A model generated the notes under the pieces. It was not told the origin of the DNA and made no database searches. It was given only the letters and a program-made list of their open reading frames with translations. Shown here one piece after another: positions 33,108 to 43,307 of a stretch of 47,237 bases of DNA (position 1 is the stretch's first letter; every line of letters starts with the position of its first letter). The DNA lies in contig CAKZPE010000016.1 in the NCBI GenBank assembly GCA_937138495.1, positions 71,977 to 119,213 on the forward strand. The letters are read 5' to 3'. The DNA is from an uncultured Oceanospirillaceae bacterium. Lineage in GTDB: Bacteria > Pseudomonadota > Gammaproteobacteria > Pseudomonadales > Balneatricaceae. The translations under genes and the position numbers were made by a program.

Positions 33108-35009
33108 TCAGATCATGCCGGAGCGTTGCATGATGTCGGTAATTTCCCCAAGGATGCTTTCGTCATCAATGGTGGATGGCATCTTGTAGTCCTGATTGGC
33201 AGCAATTTTTCGCAGAATGGCCCGCAGGATTTTGCCGGAACGGGTTTTCGGTAACCGCTGCACGACCACCGCTTTACGGAAGCAGGCCAGTGCGCCAACC
33301 TGCTCACGCACCATCTGTACCAGCTCAGCCTCAAGAGTAGCGGGATCAATGTCTACATCCGCTTTCAGCACCACCAGCCCAACAGGCAACTGCCCTTTCA
33401 GTGAGTCATGCATGCCAATCACCGCACACTCAGCAACGGCTTCGTGCGCCGACACAACTTCTTCCATCTCACCGGTGGATAACCGATGGCCGGAGACGTT
33501 AATCACATCGTCGGTACGGCCGGTGATATACACGTAGCCGTCATCATCTTTAAAGCCACCGTCACCGGTATGATAGAAGCCCGGAAACGCCGACAGATAG
33601 GAATCGGTAAAGCGCTGGGGCTGATTCCAGATGTCCCAGGCCACACCCGGCGGCATCGGCAGGCTCACCACAATGTTGCCGGTCTCATTGGCTTCAACAG
33701 GCTGACCGCGGCCATCCACGACCTGAATGTCATAACCGGGTATGGGTTTATTGGTGGAACCCAAGCGGGACGCAGACGGGTTATCCCAGCCCATCATTGG
33801 CGAAGTCATCGGCCAGCCGGTTTCAGTCTGCCACCAGTGGTCGATCACCGGTACGCCCAGTAATTCATCCAGCCAGTGATAGGTGGATGAATCCAGTTTT
33901 TCACCGGCCACAAATAAACGTTTCAGGCTACTCAGGTCGTACTGCTTACTCAGGGTGCCGTCAGAGTCTTCTTTACGGATCGCCCGGAAGGCCGTTGGCG
34001 CACAGAACATTGCGTTAACACCATACTCACTGATTACCCGCCAGAACGCCCCTGCATCCGGCGTACGGATCGGTTTGCCTTCATAGAAAATCGCGCTGCA
34101 GCCGCCCATCAGCGGGCCGTAAACAATGAAGGAGTGGCCAACCACCCAACCAATATCCGAGGCACCCCACCAGACATCGCCAGCCTGCATGCCATAGACA
34201 TTATGCAGGGCATAATTCAGGGCCACCGCATGACCACCGTTGTCCCGCACGATGCCTTTCGGCGCGCCGGTGGTACCGGAAGTGTAAAGAATATACAGCG
34301 GGTCTTTGCCCTGCACCGGCACACAGTCAGCCGGCTCAGCACCCTGCTGGCAGTCATACCAGTCCAGGTCACGCTCCGGGTTCATGTCCGCCTGCAGCAT
34401 CGGCCGCTGACACACCAGCGTGTGCAAAGGTTTGTGGGTAGCCAGATCAACGGCTTTATCCACCAGCGGTTTATAGGCGATTAACTTATCAAATTCGATG
34501 CCGCAGGAGGCAGTCAGAATCAGTTTAGGCCGGGCATCATCAATGCGGATCGCCAGTTCATTCGGCGCAAATCCGCCGAAGACCACCGAATGCACCGCGC
34601 CAATTCTTGCACAGGCCAGCATGGCCACAGCGGCTTCCGGAATCATCGGCATGTAGATAACAACGGTGTCCCCTTTGGTCACTCCCAGGCCTTTCAGCGT
34701 GCCGGCAAAGCGTGCTACCTGCTCATGTAATTCACGGAAACTGATCGCCTGTTTCACACCGCTGGCGGGGGAATCGTAATACAGGGCAACCTGATCACCC
34801 CGGGTTTCCAGATGCTGATCCAGCGCCAGATAACAGGAATTCAGTTCACCGTCGGGGTACCAGCGATGACTGCCATTGGGAAGAGCTTCAAGGGTTGTCC
34901 GGGGCGGTTTAAACCAGTTGATATTGCCCGCCTGTTCCGCCCAGTAAGCTTCCGGGTTTTGCTGAGAAGCCTGATACTGCGCTGCATAATCGAATGGATG
35001 ATTTGCCAT
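33108..35009 (-). CDS. prpE: Propionyl-CoA synthetase
   Basis: 633 aa. AMP-forming acyl-CoA ligase: propionate + ATP + CoA gives propionyl-CoA + AMP + PPi. Seen: P-loop YILYTSGTTGAPKG, GIVRDNGGHAVALNYALHNVYG (the IVRDNGG block typical of PrpE rather than acetyl-CoA synthetase), WWQTETGWPM, ITGRTDDVINVSGHRLSTGEMEE, and Lys593 in PKTRSGKILR, the adenylation lysine that is controlled by acetylation in homologues. Within the valine cluster it would top up the propionyl-CoA pool that MmsA also generates. Confidence 0.93.
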   Translation of the reverse strand: MANHPFDYAAQYQASQQNPEAYWAEQAGNINWFKPPRTTLEALPNGSHRWYPDGELNSCYLALDQHLETRGDQVALYYDSPASGVKQAISFRELHEQVARFAGTLKGLGVTKGDTVVIYMPMIPEAAVAMLACARIGAVHSVVFGGFAPNELAIRIDDARPKLILTASCGIEFDKLIAYKPLVDKAVDLATHKPLHTLVCQRPMLQADMNPERDLDWYDCQQGAEPADCVPVQGKDPLYILYTSGTTGAPKGIVRDNGGHAVALNYALHNVYGMQAGDVWWGASDIGWVVGHSFIVYGPLMGGCSAIFYEGKPIRTPDAGAFWRVISEYGVNAMFCAPTAFRAIRKEDSDGTLSKQYDLSSLKRLFVAGEKLDSSTYHWLDELLGVPVIDHWWQTETGWPMTSPMMGWDNPSASRLGSTNKPIPGYDIQVVDGRGQPVEANETGNIVVSLPMPPGVAWDIWNQPQRFTDSYLSAFPGFYHTGDGGFKDDDGYVYITGRTDDVINVSGHRLSTGEMEEVVSAHEAVAECAVIGMHDSLKGQLPVGLVVLKADVDIDPATLEAELVQMVREQVGALACFRKAVVVQRLPKTRSGKILRAILRKIAANQDYKMPSTIDDESILGEITDIMQRSGMI

Positions 35010-35136
35010 TTCTCACTCCATGAAGCCCATAGCACACCGTCGGTCAGTTCGGACCGGAAAAAAGGGCTTTGTTATTTTTATTGGTAGCCAGTCCACCGGT
35101 TATGCCGGTGAACAAAACAGGTTTTAACACTCAGGA

Positions 35137-36027
35137 TTACTGATCCTGATAGAGCTTAAGCACGCTGGAGAAGTCCAGCCCGCCATTGCCCTTGGACTTA
35201 TGCAGGCTGAATAACGCCCGTGCCTGCGAGCCCATCGGTATCGGTGATTCACTTTGCTGACTCAGCCCCATGGCCAACCCCAGATCCTTGTACATCAGAT
35301 CCACCTGGAAACCGCCCTGATAATCATTGGATGAAGGCACGTTTTCCATCACCCCCGGCACCGGGTTATACACATTGAGTGCCCAGTTGCCGCCAGAGCT
35401 TTGCTTCATAATTTCTGACAGAACAGCAGGATCAAGGCCATTCTTCACCCCCATATTCAGGGCTTCACAGGTACCGGTCATCAGCACCGCCAGCAGCATA
35501 TTGTTACAGGCTTTGGCGATCTGCCCCGCGCCGTGGTCACCGGCATGGAAGATGTTCTTACCCATGCATTCCAGCACCGGCCTCGCCCGGGCAAACTGTT
35601 CATCAGTGCTGCCCACCATAAATGCCAGCGTACCGGCTACCGCACCGCCGACACCACCGGAAACCGGCGCATCAATAAAACTCAATCCCCGCTCAGCAGC
35701 AACAGCTGCTACTTTCTTCGCGGTAGCTGCATCAATGGTGGATGAGTCAATGATCAGTGCAGACGCTGAAATCACATCAAACAGCGGCGAGTCACCGTTC
35801 AGATACACCGCTTCCACATGCTGCCCTGCCGGTAGCATAGAGACTACAAACTCACTGTCACGGGCCGCATCCGCAGCGTTATCCATAACCGTACAACCGT
35901 GCTCTGCAGCAATTTTTAACGCCTCTGCAGAAAGGTCGAATACTTTTACCTGATGGCCGGCCTTCGCCAGGTTAGCTGCCATCGGGCCGCCCATATTACC
36001 TAAACCAATAAATCCGATTGTTGCCAT
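35137..36027 (-). CDS. mmsB: 3-hydroxyisobutyrate dehydrogenase
   Basis: 296 aa. NAD-dependent oxidation of 3-hydroxyisobutyrate to methylmalonate semialdehyde in valine breakdown. N-terminal Rossmann domain with GFIGLGNMGGPMAANL (5-20), DSSTID (94-99), the substrate motif FIDAPVSGGVGGA (118-129) and catalytic Lys172 in GAGQIAKACNN. C-terminal helical domain with MKQSSGGNWALN. Complete length. Located between prpE (127-base gap with a small hairpin near 35090-35115) and the hydrolase gene. Confidence 0.94.
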   Translation of the reverse strand: MATIGFIGLGNMGGPMAANLAKAGHQVKVFDLSAEALKIAAEHGCTVMDNAADAARDSEFVVSMLPAGQHVEAVYLNGDSPLFDVISASALIIDSSTIDAATAKKVAAVAAERGLSFIDAPVSGGVGGAVAGTLAFMVGSTDEQFARARPVLECMGKNIFHAGDHGAGQIAKACNNMLLAVLMTGTCEALNMGVKNGLDPAVLSEIMKQSSGGNWALNVYNPVPGVMENVPSSNDYQGGFQVDLMYKDLGLAMGLSQQSESPIPMGSQARALFSLHKSKGNGGLDFSSVLKLYQDQ

Positions 36028-36103
36028 CTTTCTGTCCTCTTCTCAACCTGCCAGTGGCAGGTAAAACTGTCATTATTATTCTGCTGATACGTTGCTGTAC
36101 TCT

Positions 36104-37201
36104 TTACAGCTGTTCCAGTGGATTCACTTCCCAGGGGCTGATGAAAAACTCGTCAACAACAGCAGGGTCGACATCCTCCAGCGTCTTAAAAGTCCACTGC
36201 GGGGCGCCGTCCTTGTCCACCAGCAGTGCCCGCACACCTTCCGGGAATTCCCGGTGCCGGCAACACTGTACCGACAGCGCCAGTTCCTGCTGAAACACTT
36301 CTTTCAGGGATAAGTGCCGGCAGCGCTGCAGCTGACGGGCAATCAGATGAATCGCCAACGGGCTGCCGTGGCTGATGGCCTGCTGTGCCCGCTGCAGCCA
36401 TTTATCTTCGGTCTCCAGTGCCTGCAGTGCCGTAACCATTTCCGACACTGAATCCTGATCCATCAGATTATTAATCACTTCAAAATGATCCCGTACCGGC
36501 GAATCTGCCTGCCAGTCATTCAGTGAGTTCTTTTCAAGTTCACGCAGTACCGAAGTAACCACCGACTGAGCATTCCCCTGCCAGTCAACCTCACACAAAT
36601 CATCCAGCAGCTGTTGCCGGCACTCGCTGGCAACAAAGCGGTCAGCCAACCCCAGAAACAACGCGTCTGCGGCATTCATGGAATTACCGGTCAGGCCAAG
36701 AAACAGGCCGGTACGCCCGGGCATACGGTTAAGGAACCAGCTGCCGCCCACGTCCGGGTAAAGTCCAATAGTGACTTCCGGCATCGCCAGCCGGCTGCGT
36801 TCTGTAACAACTTTATGGCTGCAACCGCTCATCAGCCCCATGCCGCCGCCCATGACAATGCCATGGCCCCAGCAAATCAGCGGTTTGTTATAACTGTGCA
36901 GCAGATAATCCAGCCGGTATTCCTGCGTAAAAAAGCGCTCAGGGAAATATTCATCGCCGTCGCCGGTCATCGCTTTATACAGATTGACCACGTCTCCACC
37001 GGCGCAAAACGCTTTTTCACCGGCGCCTTCCAGGAAGACGCACACCACAGATTCATCCTGTTGCCATTGCTGCAGCTGCTCCAACATCAGCTCAATCATG
37101 TCCAGTGTGATAGCATTCAGCGAGCGTTCTGCATTGAGGGTCATCTGGCCAACTTTATGGCCCGAAGCAGTGGTCAGTTCATTAAACAGCACACACGTCA
37201 T
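36104..37201 (-). CDS. 3-hydroxyisobutyryl-CoA hydrolase (crotonase family)
   Basis: 365 aa, longer than simple enoyl-CoA hydratases because of the C-terminal extension typical of HIBYL-CoA hydrolase. Releases CoA from 3-hydroxyisobutyryl-CoA. Seen: oxyanion-hole segments CAGGDVVNLYK (66-76) and HGIVMGGGMGLM (113-124), catalytic-type Glu142 and Asp150 in MPEVTIGLYPDVGGSW. Nine bases before the enoyl-CoA hydratase stop, so co-transcribed with it. Often labelled just enoyl-CoA hydratase/isomerase. Confidence 0.9.
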   Translation of the reverse strand: MTCVLFNELTTASGHKVGQMTLNAERSLNAITLDMIELMLEQLQQWQQDESVVCVFLEGAGEKAFCAGGDVVNLYKAMTGDGDEYFPERFFTQEYRLDYLLHSYNKPLICWGHGIVMGGGMGLMSGCSHKVVTERSRLAMPEVTIGLYPDVGGSWFLNRMPGRTGLFLGLTGNSMNAADALFLGLADRFVASECRQQLLDDLCEVDWQGNAQSVVTSVLRELEKNSLNDWQADSPVRDHFEVINNLMDQDSVSEMVTALQALETEDKWLQRAQQAISHGSPLAIHLIARQLQRCRHLSLKEVFQQELALSVQCCRHREFPEGVRALLVDKDGAPQWTFKTLEDVDPAVVDEFFISPWEVNPLEQL

Positions 37202-37210
37202 CCCACACTC

Positions 37211-37987
37211 CTACTTGTTTTGCCAAACCGGCTTACGTTTATCCAGAAAGGCATTCACGCCTTCGCTCTGATCTTCAGTGAAAAACAGGTCCACAAAGAG
37301 TTCACGTTCCAGAATATAGCCCTTATCCCAGTGCTGGGAGCGGTTGTTCTGAATCAGCTGCTTACAGGCCGCAACCGCCGTCGGGCTCTGATCAGCAACC
37401 TTGGCAGCCATTGCCAGTGCGGCATCCAGTGCCTGCCCCTGTTCAACCACCTCTTCAACCAGGCCGATCTCAAGGGCTTTGTCAGCTTTCAGCCGTTCTC
37501 CGCAAAGAATCATTCTCTTAGTCCAGCCTTCCCCAACCAGCATGGTCAGGTTCTGGGTACCACCGGCGCAGGGCAACAAACCAACCTTTGCTTCCGGCAG
37601 AGCCATCTGTGCCTGTGCTTCAGCAATACGGATGTCACAGGCCAGCGCCACTTCTAAACCCCCGCCCATGGCAAAACCGTTGATGGCTGCAATGGATACA
37701 CCGCGGAAACGGCTCAGGGTTTCAAAGGCCTCGCCAAAATAGCGGGCCATGTCCCGGGCGACACTGCGGTCACCTTCGGCAAAGAGTTTCAGATCTGCAC
37801 CGGCGGAAAAGAATTTCTCTCCCTGGCCGGTAATCACCAGGCTGTAAATCTGCTTATCCTGATTCAGGTCTTCCACCAGTTGCTTCAGCCCTTGCAGGCT
37901 CTCTGCTGTCCAGGTATTTGCCGGTGGATTGTTCATGGTCAGCACGGCAATGTTGCCGCGCTTTTCCAGCATCAGAGCATCGGTCAT
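37211..37987 (-). CDS. Enoyl-CoA hydratase
   Basis: 258 aa. Hydrates methacrylyl-CoA to 3-hydroxyisobutyryl-CoA in this pathway. Both catalytic glutamates of crotonase are present: Glu112 in GGGLEVALACDI and Glu132 in LPEAKVGLLPCAGGTQ. Oxyanion segment FSAGADLKLF at about 60-69. Lies between the acyl-CoA dehydrogenase (32 bases upstream) and the hydrolase (9 bases downstream), in pathway order. Confidence 0.92.
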   Translation of the reverse strand: MTDALMLEKRGNIAVLTMNNPPANTWTAESLQGLKQLVEDLNQDKQIYSLVITGQGEKFFSAGADLKLFAEGDRSVARDMARYFGEAFETLSRFRGVSIAAINGFAMGGGLEVALACDIRIAEAQAQMALPEAKVGLLPCAGGTQNLTMLVGEGWTKRMILCGERLKADKALEIGLVEEVVEQGQALDAALAMAAKVADQSPTAVAACKQLIQNNRSQHWDKGYILERELFVDLFFTEDQSEGVNAFLDKRKPVWQNK

Positions 37988-38019
37988 TATGATCTTCCTT
38001 CTGCCTTATCAGTATCTGT

Positions 38020-39177
38020 TCAGACAATTGCTGCCGCGTCTTCGACTAACAGCCGGCGGGCAATAATCACGTTCATAATCTCGTTGGTACCTTCCAGAAT
38101 CCGGTGTACCCGGTTATCCCGTACGTAACGTTCCAGCGGGTATTCCTTGATATAGCCGTTACCGCCAAATATCTGCAGCGCTTCGTCTGCGGCACGAAAT
38201 CCAACATCCGTCGCAAACCGTTTTGCCATGGCGCAGTAAGTGGTTTTGTCCGGGTGATTCGCATCCAGCCGGGCCGCCGCCATACGCACCATCTGCCGGG
38301 CAGCCACCAGTTCAGTACTGGCTTCCGCCAGCTTAAACTGCAGTGCCTGAAAATTCGCCAACGGCTGGCTGAACTGCTTACGTTCGTGCATATAGTCCCG
38401 GGCCTGATTCAGAGCCTGCTGAGCAGTCCCCACTGAACAGGTGGCTATATTGACCCGGCCACCGTCCAGCCCACGCATGGCGATCCTGAAACCGTCTCCC
38501 GGTTTACCGAGCATCGCCGTGGCTGACACCCGTACATCACTGAAACTGATCATACGGGTTGGCTGGCTGTTCCAGCCCATTTTGTCTTCTTTACGGCCGT
38601 ATTCGATACCTTCAGCCCGGGCATCTACCACAAAGGCTGATATCCCTCCGGCCCCCTCTCCCCCGGTACGGGCCATTACCACCAGACAGTCACTGCTGCC
38701 GGCACCGGAGATAAAAATCTTGCTGCCATTCAGAATGTAATCGCTGCCATCCTGACGGGCAGTGGTTTTCAGATGCGCGGCATCTGACCCTGCATTCGGC
38801 TCTGTCAGGCAATAGGATCCCAGCTTCTGACCGGAGGTAAGATCCGGGCCCCATTGCTGTCGGGTATCTTCATTACCAAACTCACTGATCATCCAGGCCA
38901 CCATGTTATGAATGGTGATATAGGCCGTGGTTGAAGTGCAGCCCATCGCCAGCTGTTCAAAGATAATACTGGCGTCCAGCCGGGAAAGCCCCAGCCCGCC
39001 CACATCTTCATGGCTGTATAAACCACAGAAGCCCAGTTCACCCGCAGCCCGTAATACATCCACCGGAAAAATCTGCTGCTGATCCCATTCACCGGCATGG
39101 GGCTGCAATTCGTTTTCTGCAAAGGTTCTGGCCATTTCACTGAATGCCAGCTGATCTTCGTTTAATTCAAAATCCAT
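38020..39177 (-). CDS. Acyl-CoA dehydrogenase (probable isobutyryl-CoA dehydrogenase)
   Basis: 385 aa. FAD enzyme of the ACAD family that would oxidise isobutyryl-CoA to methacrylyl-CoA and reduce ETF. Seen: YCLTEPNAGSDAAHLKTTA (FAD contact), SKIFISGAGSSD, the DGGRVNIATCSVGTAQQALNQA helix, the C-terminal QIFGGNGYIKEYPLERYVRD and catalytic-base Glu362 in RILEGTNEI. The isobutyryl assignment rests on the cluster; 2-methylbutyryl-CoA is also possible. Confidence 0.9.
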   Translation of the reverse strand: MDFELNEDQLAFSEMARTFAENELQPHAGEWDQQQIFPVDVLRAAGELGFCGLYSHEDVGGLGLSRLDASIIFEQLAMGCTSTTAYITIHNMVAWMISEFGNEDTRQQWGPDLTSGQKLGSYCLTEPNAGSDAAHLKTTARQDGSDYILNGSKIFISGAGSSDCLVVMARTGGEGAGGISAFVVDARAEGIEYGRKEDKMGWNSQPTRMISFSDVRVSATAMLGKPGDGFRIAMRGLDGGRVNIATCSVGTAQQALNQARDYMHERKQFSQPLANFQALQFKLAEASTELVAARQMVRMAAARLDANHPDKTTYCAMAKRFATDVGFRAADEALQIFGGNGYIKEYPLERYVRDNRVHRILEGTNEIMNVIIARRLLVEDAAAIV

Positions 39178-39263
39178 TGCCTGCCCCTCTAACTCTTACA
39201 CGTCATCACTTCAGCACTGAAAACGGACCGGCTCAGGTCTGTTACCTGAACCGGCCAGAGCTA

Positions 39264-40757
39264 TCAGCGCAGGTTAATACTGGTATTCACGCCGGTATCA
39301 ATATCGTCTTCAAACCAGCGGGCAGTAACGGTTTTGGTTTCGGTATAGAAACGCACCGCCTGCTTGCCGTAGGCATGCTGATCACCGTAGAACGATTTAC
39401 GCCAGCCGGTGAACGAGAACATTGGCAGCGGCACAGGTACCGGCACGTTAATGCCTACCTGACCCACTTTAATCTCATGCTGGTATTTACGGGCCGCCGC
39501 ACCGGAAGCGGTAAACATAGACGTGCCGTTGCCGTAAGGGTTGTTATTGATCAGCTCAATGGCTTCATCCAGGGTATCCACTTCCAGTGCAATCAGGACC
39601 GGGCCGAAGATCTCTTCGGTATAAATGGACATATCCGTAGTGACATTGCGGAACATGGTCGGGCCGACCCAGTTGCCGTCCGGGTAACCTTCAACCACGC
39701 ATTCAGAACCGTCGAGAATACAGTCGGCACCCGCCTCTTTACCCTGGCGGATAAAGTCGAGAATCCGGGCTTTAGCCTGCGGGTTGATCTGTGGGCCGTA
39801 ACCGGCATCCGGATCATTCCAGGCACCGGGACGTACCTTCGCCAGCGCGTCACGTACTTCCGGAATCCACTCCCGGGACTCGCCCACAAATACCGCGACA
39901 GAAATGGCCATACAGCGCTGACCGGCGGCGCCTACCGAGGCACCGGCAATGTTATTAATGACCTGCTTTTTCTGGGCATCCGGCATAACAACCATATGGT
40001 TTTTAGCCCCGGCAAATGCCTGTACCCGTTTCATATGATCCGTGCCGGTACGGTAAATATGCTCACCCACCGCAACCGAGCCTACAAAGGAAATCGCCGG
40101 GGTATCTTTATGGGTCAGCAGTTGGTTCACCACATCTTTCGTCCCGTGAATAACCTGTAACAGTCCGTCCGGTGCCCCGGCTTCTTTGAACAGTTCAGCC
40201 AGACGCATTGGCGTCAGCGGATCCTGCTCAGAAGGCTTAAGTACGAAAGTGTTACCGCAGGCAATCGCCATCGGGAACATCCACAGGGGAATCATTGCCG
40301 GGAAGTTAAACGGGGTAATCCCGACGCACACGCCCAGTGGCTGAGTAATGCTGTAGCAGTCAATTTTACGGGCAACGTTTTCGACCGTCTCACCCATGCT
40401 CAGTGATGCAATGTTACAGGCGTGCTCCACCACCTCGATACCGCGCCAGACATCCCCTTTGGCATCTTCAAAGGTTTTTCCGGTTTCCTGCGCCAGCAGT
40501 GTTGCTATTTCATCGTGATTTTCTTTCAGCAGAGCCTGATACCGCAGCATCAGCCGGGCACGTTCACCCACCGGGGTTTCTTTCCAGGTCGCAAAGGCAT
40601 TACGGGCTGCAGCAATGGCCTGTTCAACTTCGTCTGAAGTCGCACACGGAACTTGTGCCAGCACTTCCTGAGTTGCCGGATTCGTTACCGGAATCCATTC
40701 ACTGGCCCGGCTGGATACCAACTCGCCGTTAATAAGTAATGGGACTTGCTGAGTCAT
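39264..40757 (-). CDS. mmsA: Methylmalonate-semialdehyde dehydrogenase (CoA-acylating)
   Basis: 497 aa from ATG 40757, which has AAGGTGATC just upstream; the frame can be read 22 codons further but that part has no homologous look. Converts methylmalonate semialdehyde, NAD and CoA to propionyl-CoA, CO2 and NADH. Aldehyde-dehydrogenase fold with [14 protein letters not shown] (147-160), [10 protein letters not shown] (171-180), [13 protein letters not shown] and nucleophile Cys282 in [12 protein letters not shown]. The Asn before FNFP and the QRCMA context fit MMSDH. First gene of the cluster; divergent from the AraC-type regulator. Confidence 0.95.
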   Translation of the reverse strand: MTQQVPLLINGELVSSRASEWIPVTNPATQEVLAQVPCATSDEVEQAIAAARNAFATWKETPVGERARLMLRYQALLKENHDEIATLLAQETGKTFEDAKGDVWRGIEVVEHACNIASLSMGETVENVARKIDCYSITQPLGVCVGITPFNFPAMIPLWMFPMAIACGNTFVLKPSEQDPLTPMRLAELFKEAGAPDGLLQVIHGTKDVVNQLLTHKDTPAISFVGSVAVGEHIYRTGTDHMKRVQAFAGAKNHMVVMPDAQKKQVINNIAGASVGAAGQRCMAISVAVFVGESREWIPEVRDALAKVRPGAWNDPDAGYGPQINPQAKARILDFIRQGKEAGADCILDGSECVVEGYPDGNWVGPTMFRNVTTDMSIYTEEIFGPVLIALEVDTLDEAIELINNNPYGNGTSMFTASGAAARKYQHEIKVGQVGINVPVPVPLPMFSFTGWRKSFYGDQHAYGKQAVRFYTETKTVTARWFEDDIDTGVNTSINLR

Positions 40758-40960
40758 TCTGATCACCTTTGATACATATTCCTGGTTAATGTCATTGCCT
40801 GTATCGCTCACACACCCAGGCAAGGTATTGATTCGATTAAAGCACAGCTCAGCAGATGCAAGGATTGATAAAGTTGCTGACTTAATGGATTATATTGCTA
40901 ACAAATAAGTATTTACCCTTATATCTTAGTCTAACCTTATCTCAACTGCCGGAGTAAGTC

Positions 40961-41881
40961 ATGAGCACGCCTTCAAACTGGCCACTTGATACGGCAAGTA
41001 TCCGCTTTATCCTGCCGCACAAAATCGTCCGCATGCTCAGCACACACCCACTGACTTCACAGCTATACCCGCTGGGTGCCGGCTATTATCAGGAAGCCGC
41101 CGGTCACCGGATGCAACGGGAGGAGCATGACGATAACCTGATCATTTATTGCCTGGAGGGCGCCGGAAAGCTTACAACCAATAACCGTACATGGCGCATA
41201 AAGTCTGGGGATCTGATCATTTTGCCCCGGGGACAGGCACACCGGTATTCTTCCGATCAGCAACAGCCATGGAGCATTTACTGGAGCCACTTTTCCGGCA
41301 GTGAAAGCCATCAGTTTCTTCGCCTGATCAGCGCAAAAAAGCACCGGCCGGTGGTACATCTGGGGATTCACAGCAAACTGATCAGCGACTTTCAGGCTCT
41401 GCTTGATGCCCGGCAAACCCAGTATCATCTGAATACTTACCTGCACGCGGCGAACCAACTCCGCCAGATACTGACACATATTGCTGTATTATTGCCCCTC
41501 ACCCGGGGACAGGCACATGCCGCTGAAGGCTTCGATCTGGAAAAGGTACACAGCCTGATGCAGGCCCGCTTACACGAACAGCTTGACCTGGATACACTGG
41601 CCGCCAGCGTTAATCTGTCGAAGTATCATTTCATCAAAAAATACAAGGAACTGACTGACACCACACCCATCAGTCACTTTATCCATCTGAAGATTGAACG
41701 GGCCTGCCAGCTACTGGACAGCAGCCATAAAGCCGTTACGGAAATCGCCCTGCAACTGGGCTACGAAGATGCGTACTATTTTTCGAGGGTATTTAAAAAA
41801 GTGATGGGGATATCACCCAGTCAGTACCGGAAATTGCAGACCGGTGCCTGGGCATACCCTGATTTCAGTCACAGAGACTGA
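40961..41881 (+). CDS. AraC family regulator, MmsR-like
   Basis: 306 aa. N-terminal cupin-type sensing domain (about 45-140; LIIYCLEGAGKL, GDLIILPRGQAHRY) and C-terminal double HTH (about 200-300; LDTLAASVNLSKYHFIKKYKELTDTTPISHF and VTEIALQLGYEDAYYFSRVFKKVMGISPSQYRK). Divergent from mmsA across 203 bases, as MmsR is from mmsAB in pseudomonads, so most likely activates the valine cluster. The shared region shows no repeat I would call an operator with confidence. Confidence 0.88.
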   Translation: MSTPSNWPLDTASIRFILPHKIVRMLSTHPLTSQLYPLGAGYYQEAAGHRMQREEHDDNLIIYCLEGAGKLTTNNRTWRIKSGDLIILPRGQAHRYSSDQQQPWSIYWSHFSGSESHQFLRLISAKKHRPVVHLGIHSKLISDFQALLDARQTQYHLNTYLHAANQLRQILTHIAVLLPLTRGQAHAAEGFDLEKVHSLMQARLHEQLDLDTLAASVNLSKYHFIKKYKELTDTTPISHFIHLKIERACQLLDSSHKAVTEIALQLGYEDAYYFSRVFKKVMGISPSQYRKLQTGAWAYPDFSHRD

Positions 41882-41882
41882 T

Positions 41883-41909
41883 AAAACAGGCCTGCTCAGG
41901 CCTGTTTTT
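41883..41909. terminator. Bidirectional terminator between regulator and GGDEF gene
   Basis: Twelve-bp perfect stem AAAACAGGCCTG (41883-41894) with CAGGCCTGTTTT (41897-41908), then T. It overlaps the last codons of the minus-strand cyclase gene, whose stop is at 41896-41898. Confidence 0.88.
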
Positions 41910-42837
41910 CGGCGACGGCTTCGCTGTCAGCAAAGGTCGCGTAACGGTCACGGCCGTTACTTTTGGCAAAGTACAGGGCTTTATCCGCCTGGGACAACAA
42001 TGCCTGGCTGGAATTGGCGCTGAACTGGCTGGTACTGATACCAATACTCGCCGTGACATACGGCTTAACCGGCGAAAACGCATGTTCCAGCGCCGTATCA
42101 GCAAGCGCAGCAATGATATCACCGGCAACTTTCTCAGCCCCTTCCAGTGACGTATTCGGCAGCAGAATAACGAATTCTTCCCCCCCAAAACGGGCCACCA
42201 GATCAGCAGGCCGGCGCAGCTGTTCTTTGAGCACTGCACTGAATTCTTTCAGGCAAACATCACCGCGCTGGTGCCCATAGTTATCGTTATACGGCTTAAA
42301 CTGATCAATATCGATAAACATCACACACAGCTCTGTTTTTTCACGCTGATGCAGCTTCCAGGCACGCTGTAACGATTCTTCCAGGCCACGGCGGTTAACC
42401 GTTTCTGTCAGTGGATCTATATGGGTCAGCTTCATTAACTGATGATTGGCTTCTTCAAGGTCGGCCTTCATCTGTGCAATACGTGCCATCGCACGAATTT
42501 TTGCCCCTAAAACGATCGGGTTAATGGGCTTGGTAAGGTAATCATCCCCGCCGGCATCAATCGCATCCGCCAGATGCTGATCATCGCTTTTACCGGTCAG
42601 GAAAATAATGGGGATCCAGTTATCACCCAAATGTCGGCGGATCTGCCGGGTCAGGGTAAACCCGTCCATTTTGGGCATTTCGACATCCATCAGGATCAGA
42701 TCAATGTCTACGGTATTCAGAATGGTTTTGGCTTCTTTCGCGCCATTCGCGAGAAACGGTGTATCACCGGCTTCAAGGATAATGGATTCGAGTAAATCTC
42801 TGACTAGCTTTGTATCATCTACAACTAAAATCTGCAT
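41896..42837 (-). CDS. Response regulator diguanylate cyclase (REC-GGDEF, PleD-like)
   Basis: 313 aa. Receiver domain 1-120 with phospho-acceptor Asp51 (LILMDVEMPKMDG), acidic pair Asp7-Asp8, Thr81 and Lys103 (LTKP); GGDEF domain 135-300 with an intact G218-G-E-E-F222 active site and RxxD inhibitory site RPAD (209-212). Makes c-di-GMP when phosphorylated. No histidine kinase gene is adjacent, so the partner is unknown. In contrast to the GGDEF protein at 701-1609, this one should be active. Confidence 0.93.
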   Translation of the reverse strand: MQILVVDDTKLVRDLLESIILEAGDTPFLANGAKEAKTILNTVDIDLILMDVEMPKMDGFTLTRQIRRHLGDNWIPIIFLTGKSDDQHLADAIDAGGDDYLTKPINPIVLGAKIRAMARIAQMKADLEEANHQLMKLTHIDPLTETVNRRGLEESLQRAWKLHQREKTELCVMFIDIDQFKPYNDNYGHQRGDVCLKEFSAVLKEQLRRPADLVARFGGEEFVILLPNTSLEGAEKVAGDIIAALADTALEHAFSPVKPYVTASIGISTSQFSANSSQALLSQADKALYFAKSNGRDRYATFADSEAVAEKQA

Positions 42838-43307
42838 TCAACTGCCCGGTGCAAAACAACTCAAACGACAACCCCGTGTAACCCGCAACAGACAGCCACT
42901 GGCACAATCCCGTTGCCTTTACACGACTAAAACACTTCCGCTTCAGACACCCTTTCCGCCATACGTCCAGCGCGAAAAACAGATATCTGAAACCTGTAAC
43001 CAGCCTAATTGATCCCCTCTGAAAAAGCCAATGAGCCACAACCTTTCCGGGCGATATAAATACCAAACTGGTTACAACACATTTAGTCAGACACGTATGA
43101 ACGGATCATCACACGCATCACATGAAAGCAAACCCTGCCCGGATTTACTCATCTGAAAACTGTCCGGGATAAACACACTGTCCGTATGATTCACACAACA
43201 ATTATTGCAGCCTTCTGTTACAAAACTGCGTGAAAAAAACGTTTCTCAAAAAAAGTAATCCGTCCCTGGATCAAAAGGTGAGAAGAAACAGTAAAAAGGA
43301 TTAACGG
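42838..43307. other. 470-base intergenic region
   Basis: Between the cyclase start and the nhaA stop. Both neighbours are minus-strand. I see no convincing gene, RNA or terminator; short frames here lack ribosome sites and family resemblance. It should hold the cyclase promoter. Confidence 0.5.

Noticed and set aside
35085..35120. Hairpin CACCGG/CCGGTG upstream of prpE as a terminator after mmsB
   Set aside because: Six-bp stem without a T-run on the coding strand; might reduce read-through but not supported as a terminator.
40758..40960. AraC operator direct repeats around AAGG..TTGAT..AAAG between mmsA and the AraC gene
   Set aside because: Matches are short and need gaps, so not distinguishable from chance in AT-rich DNA.
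42815..43066. 83-codon minus-strand frame overlapping the start of the cyclase gene
   Set aside because: Overlaps the cyclase start in another frame, no recognisable motif or ribosome site.
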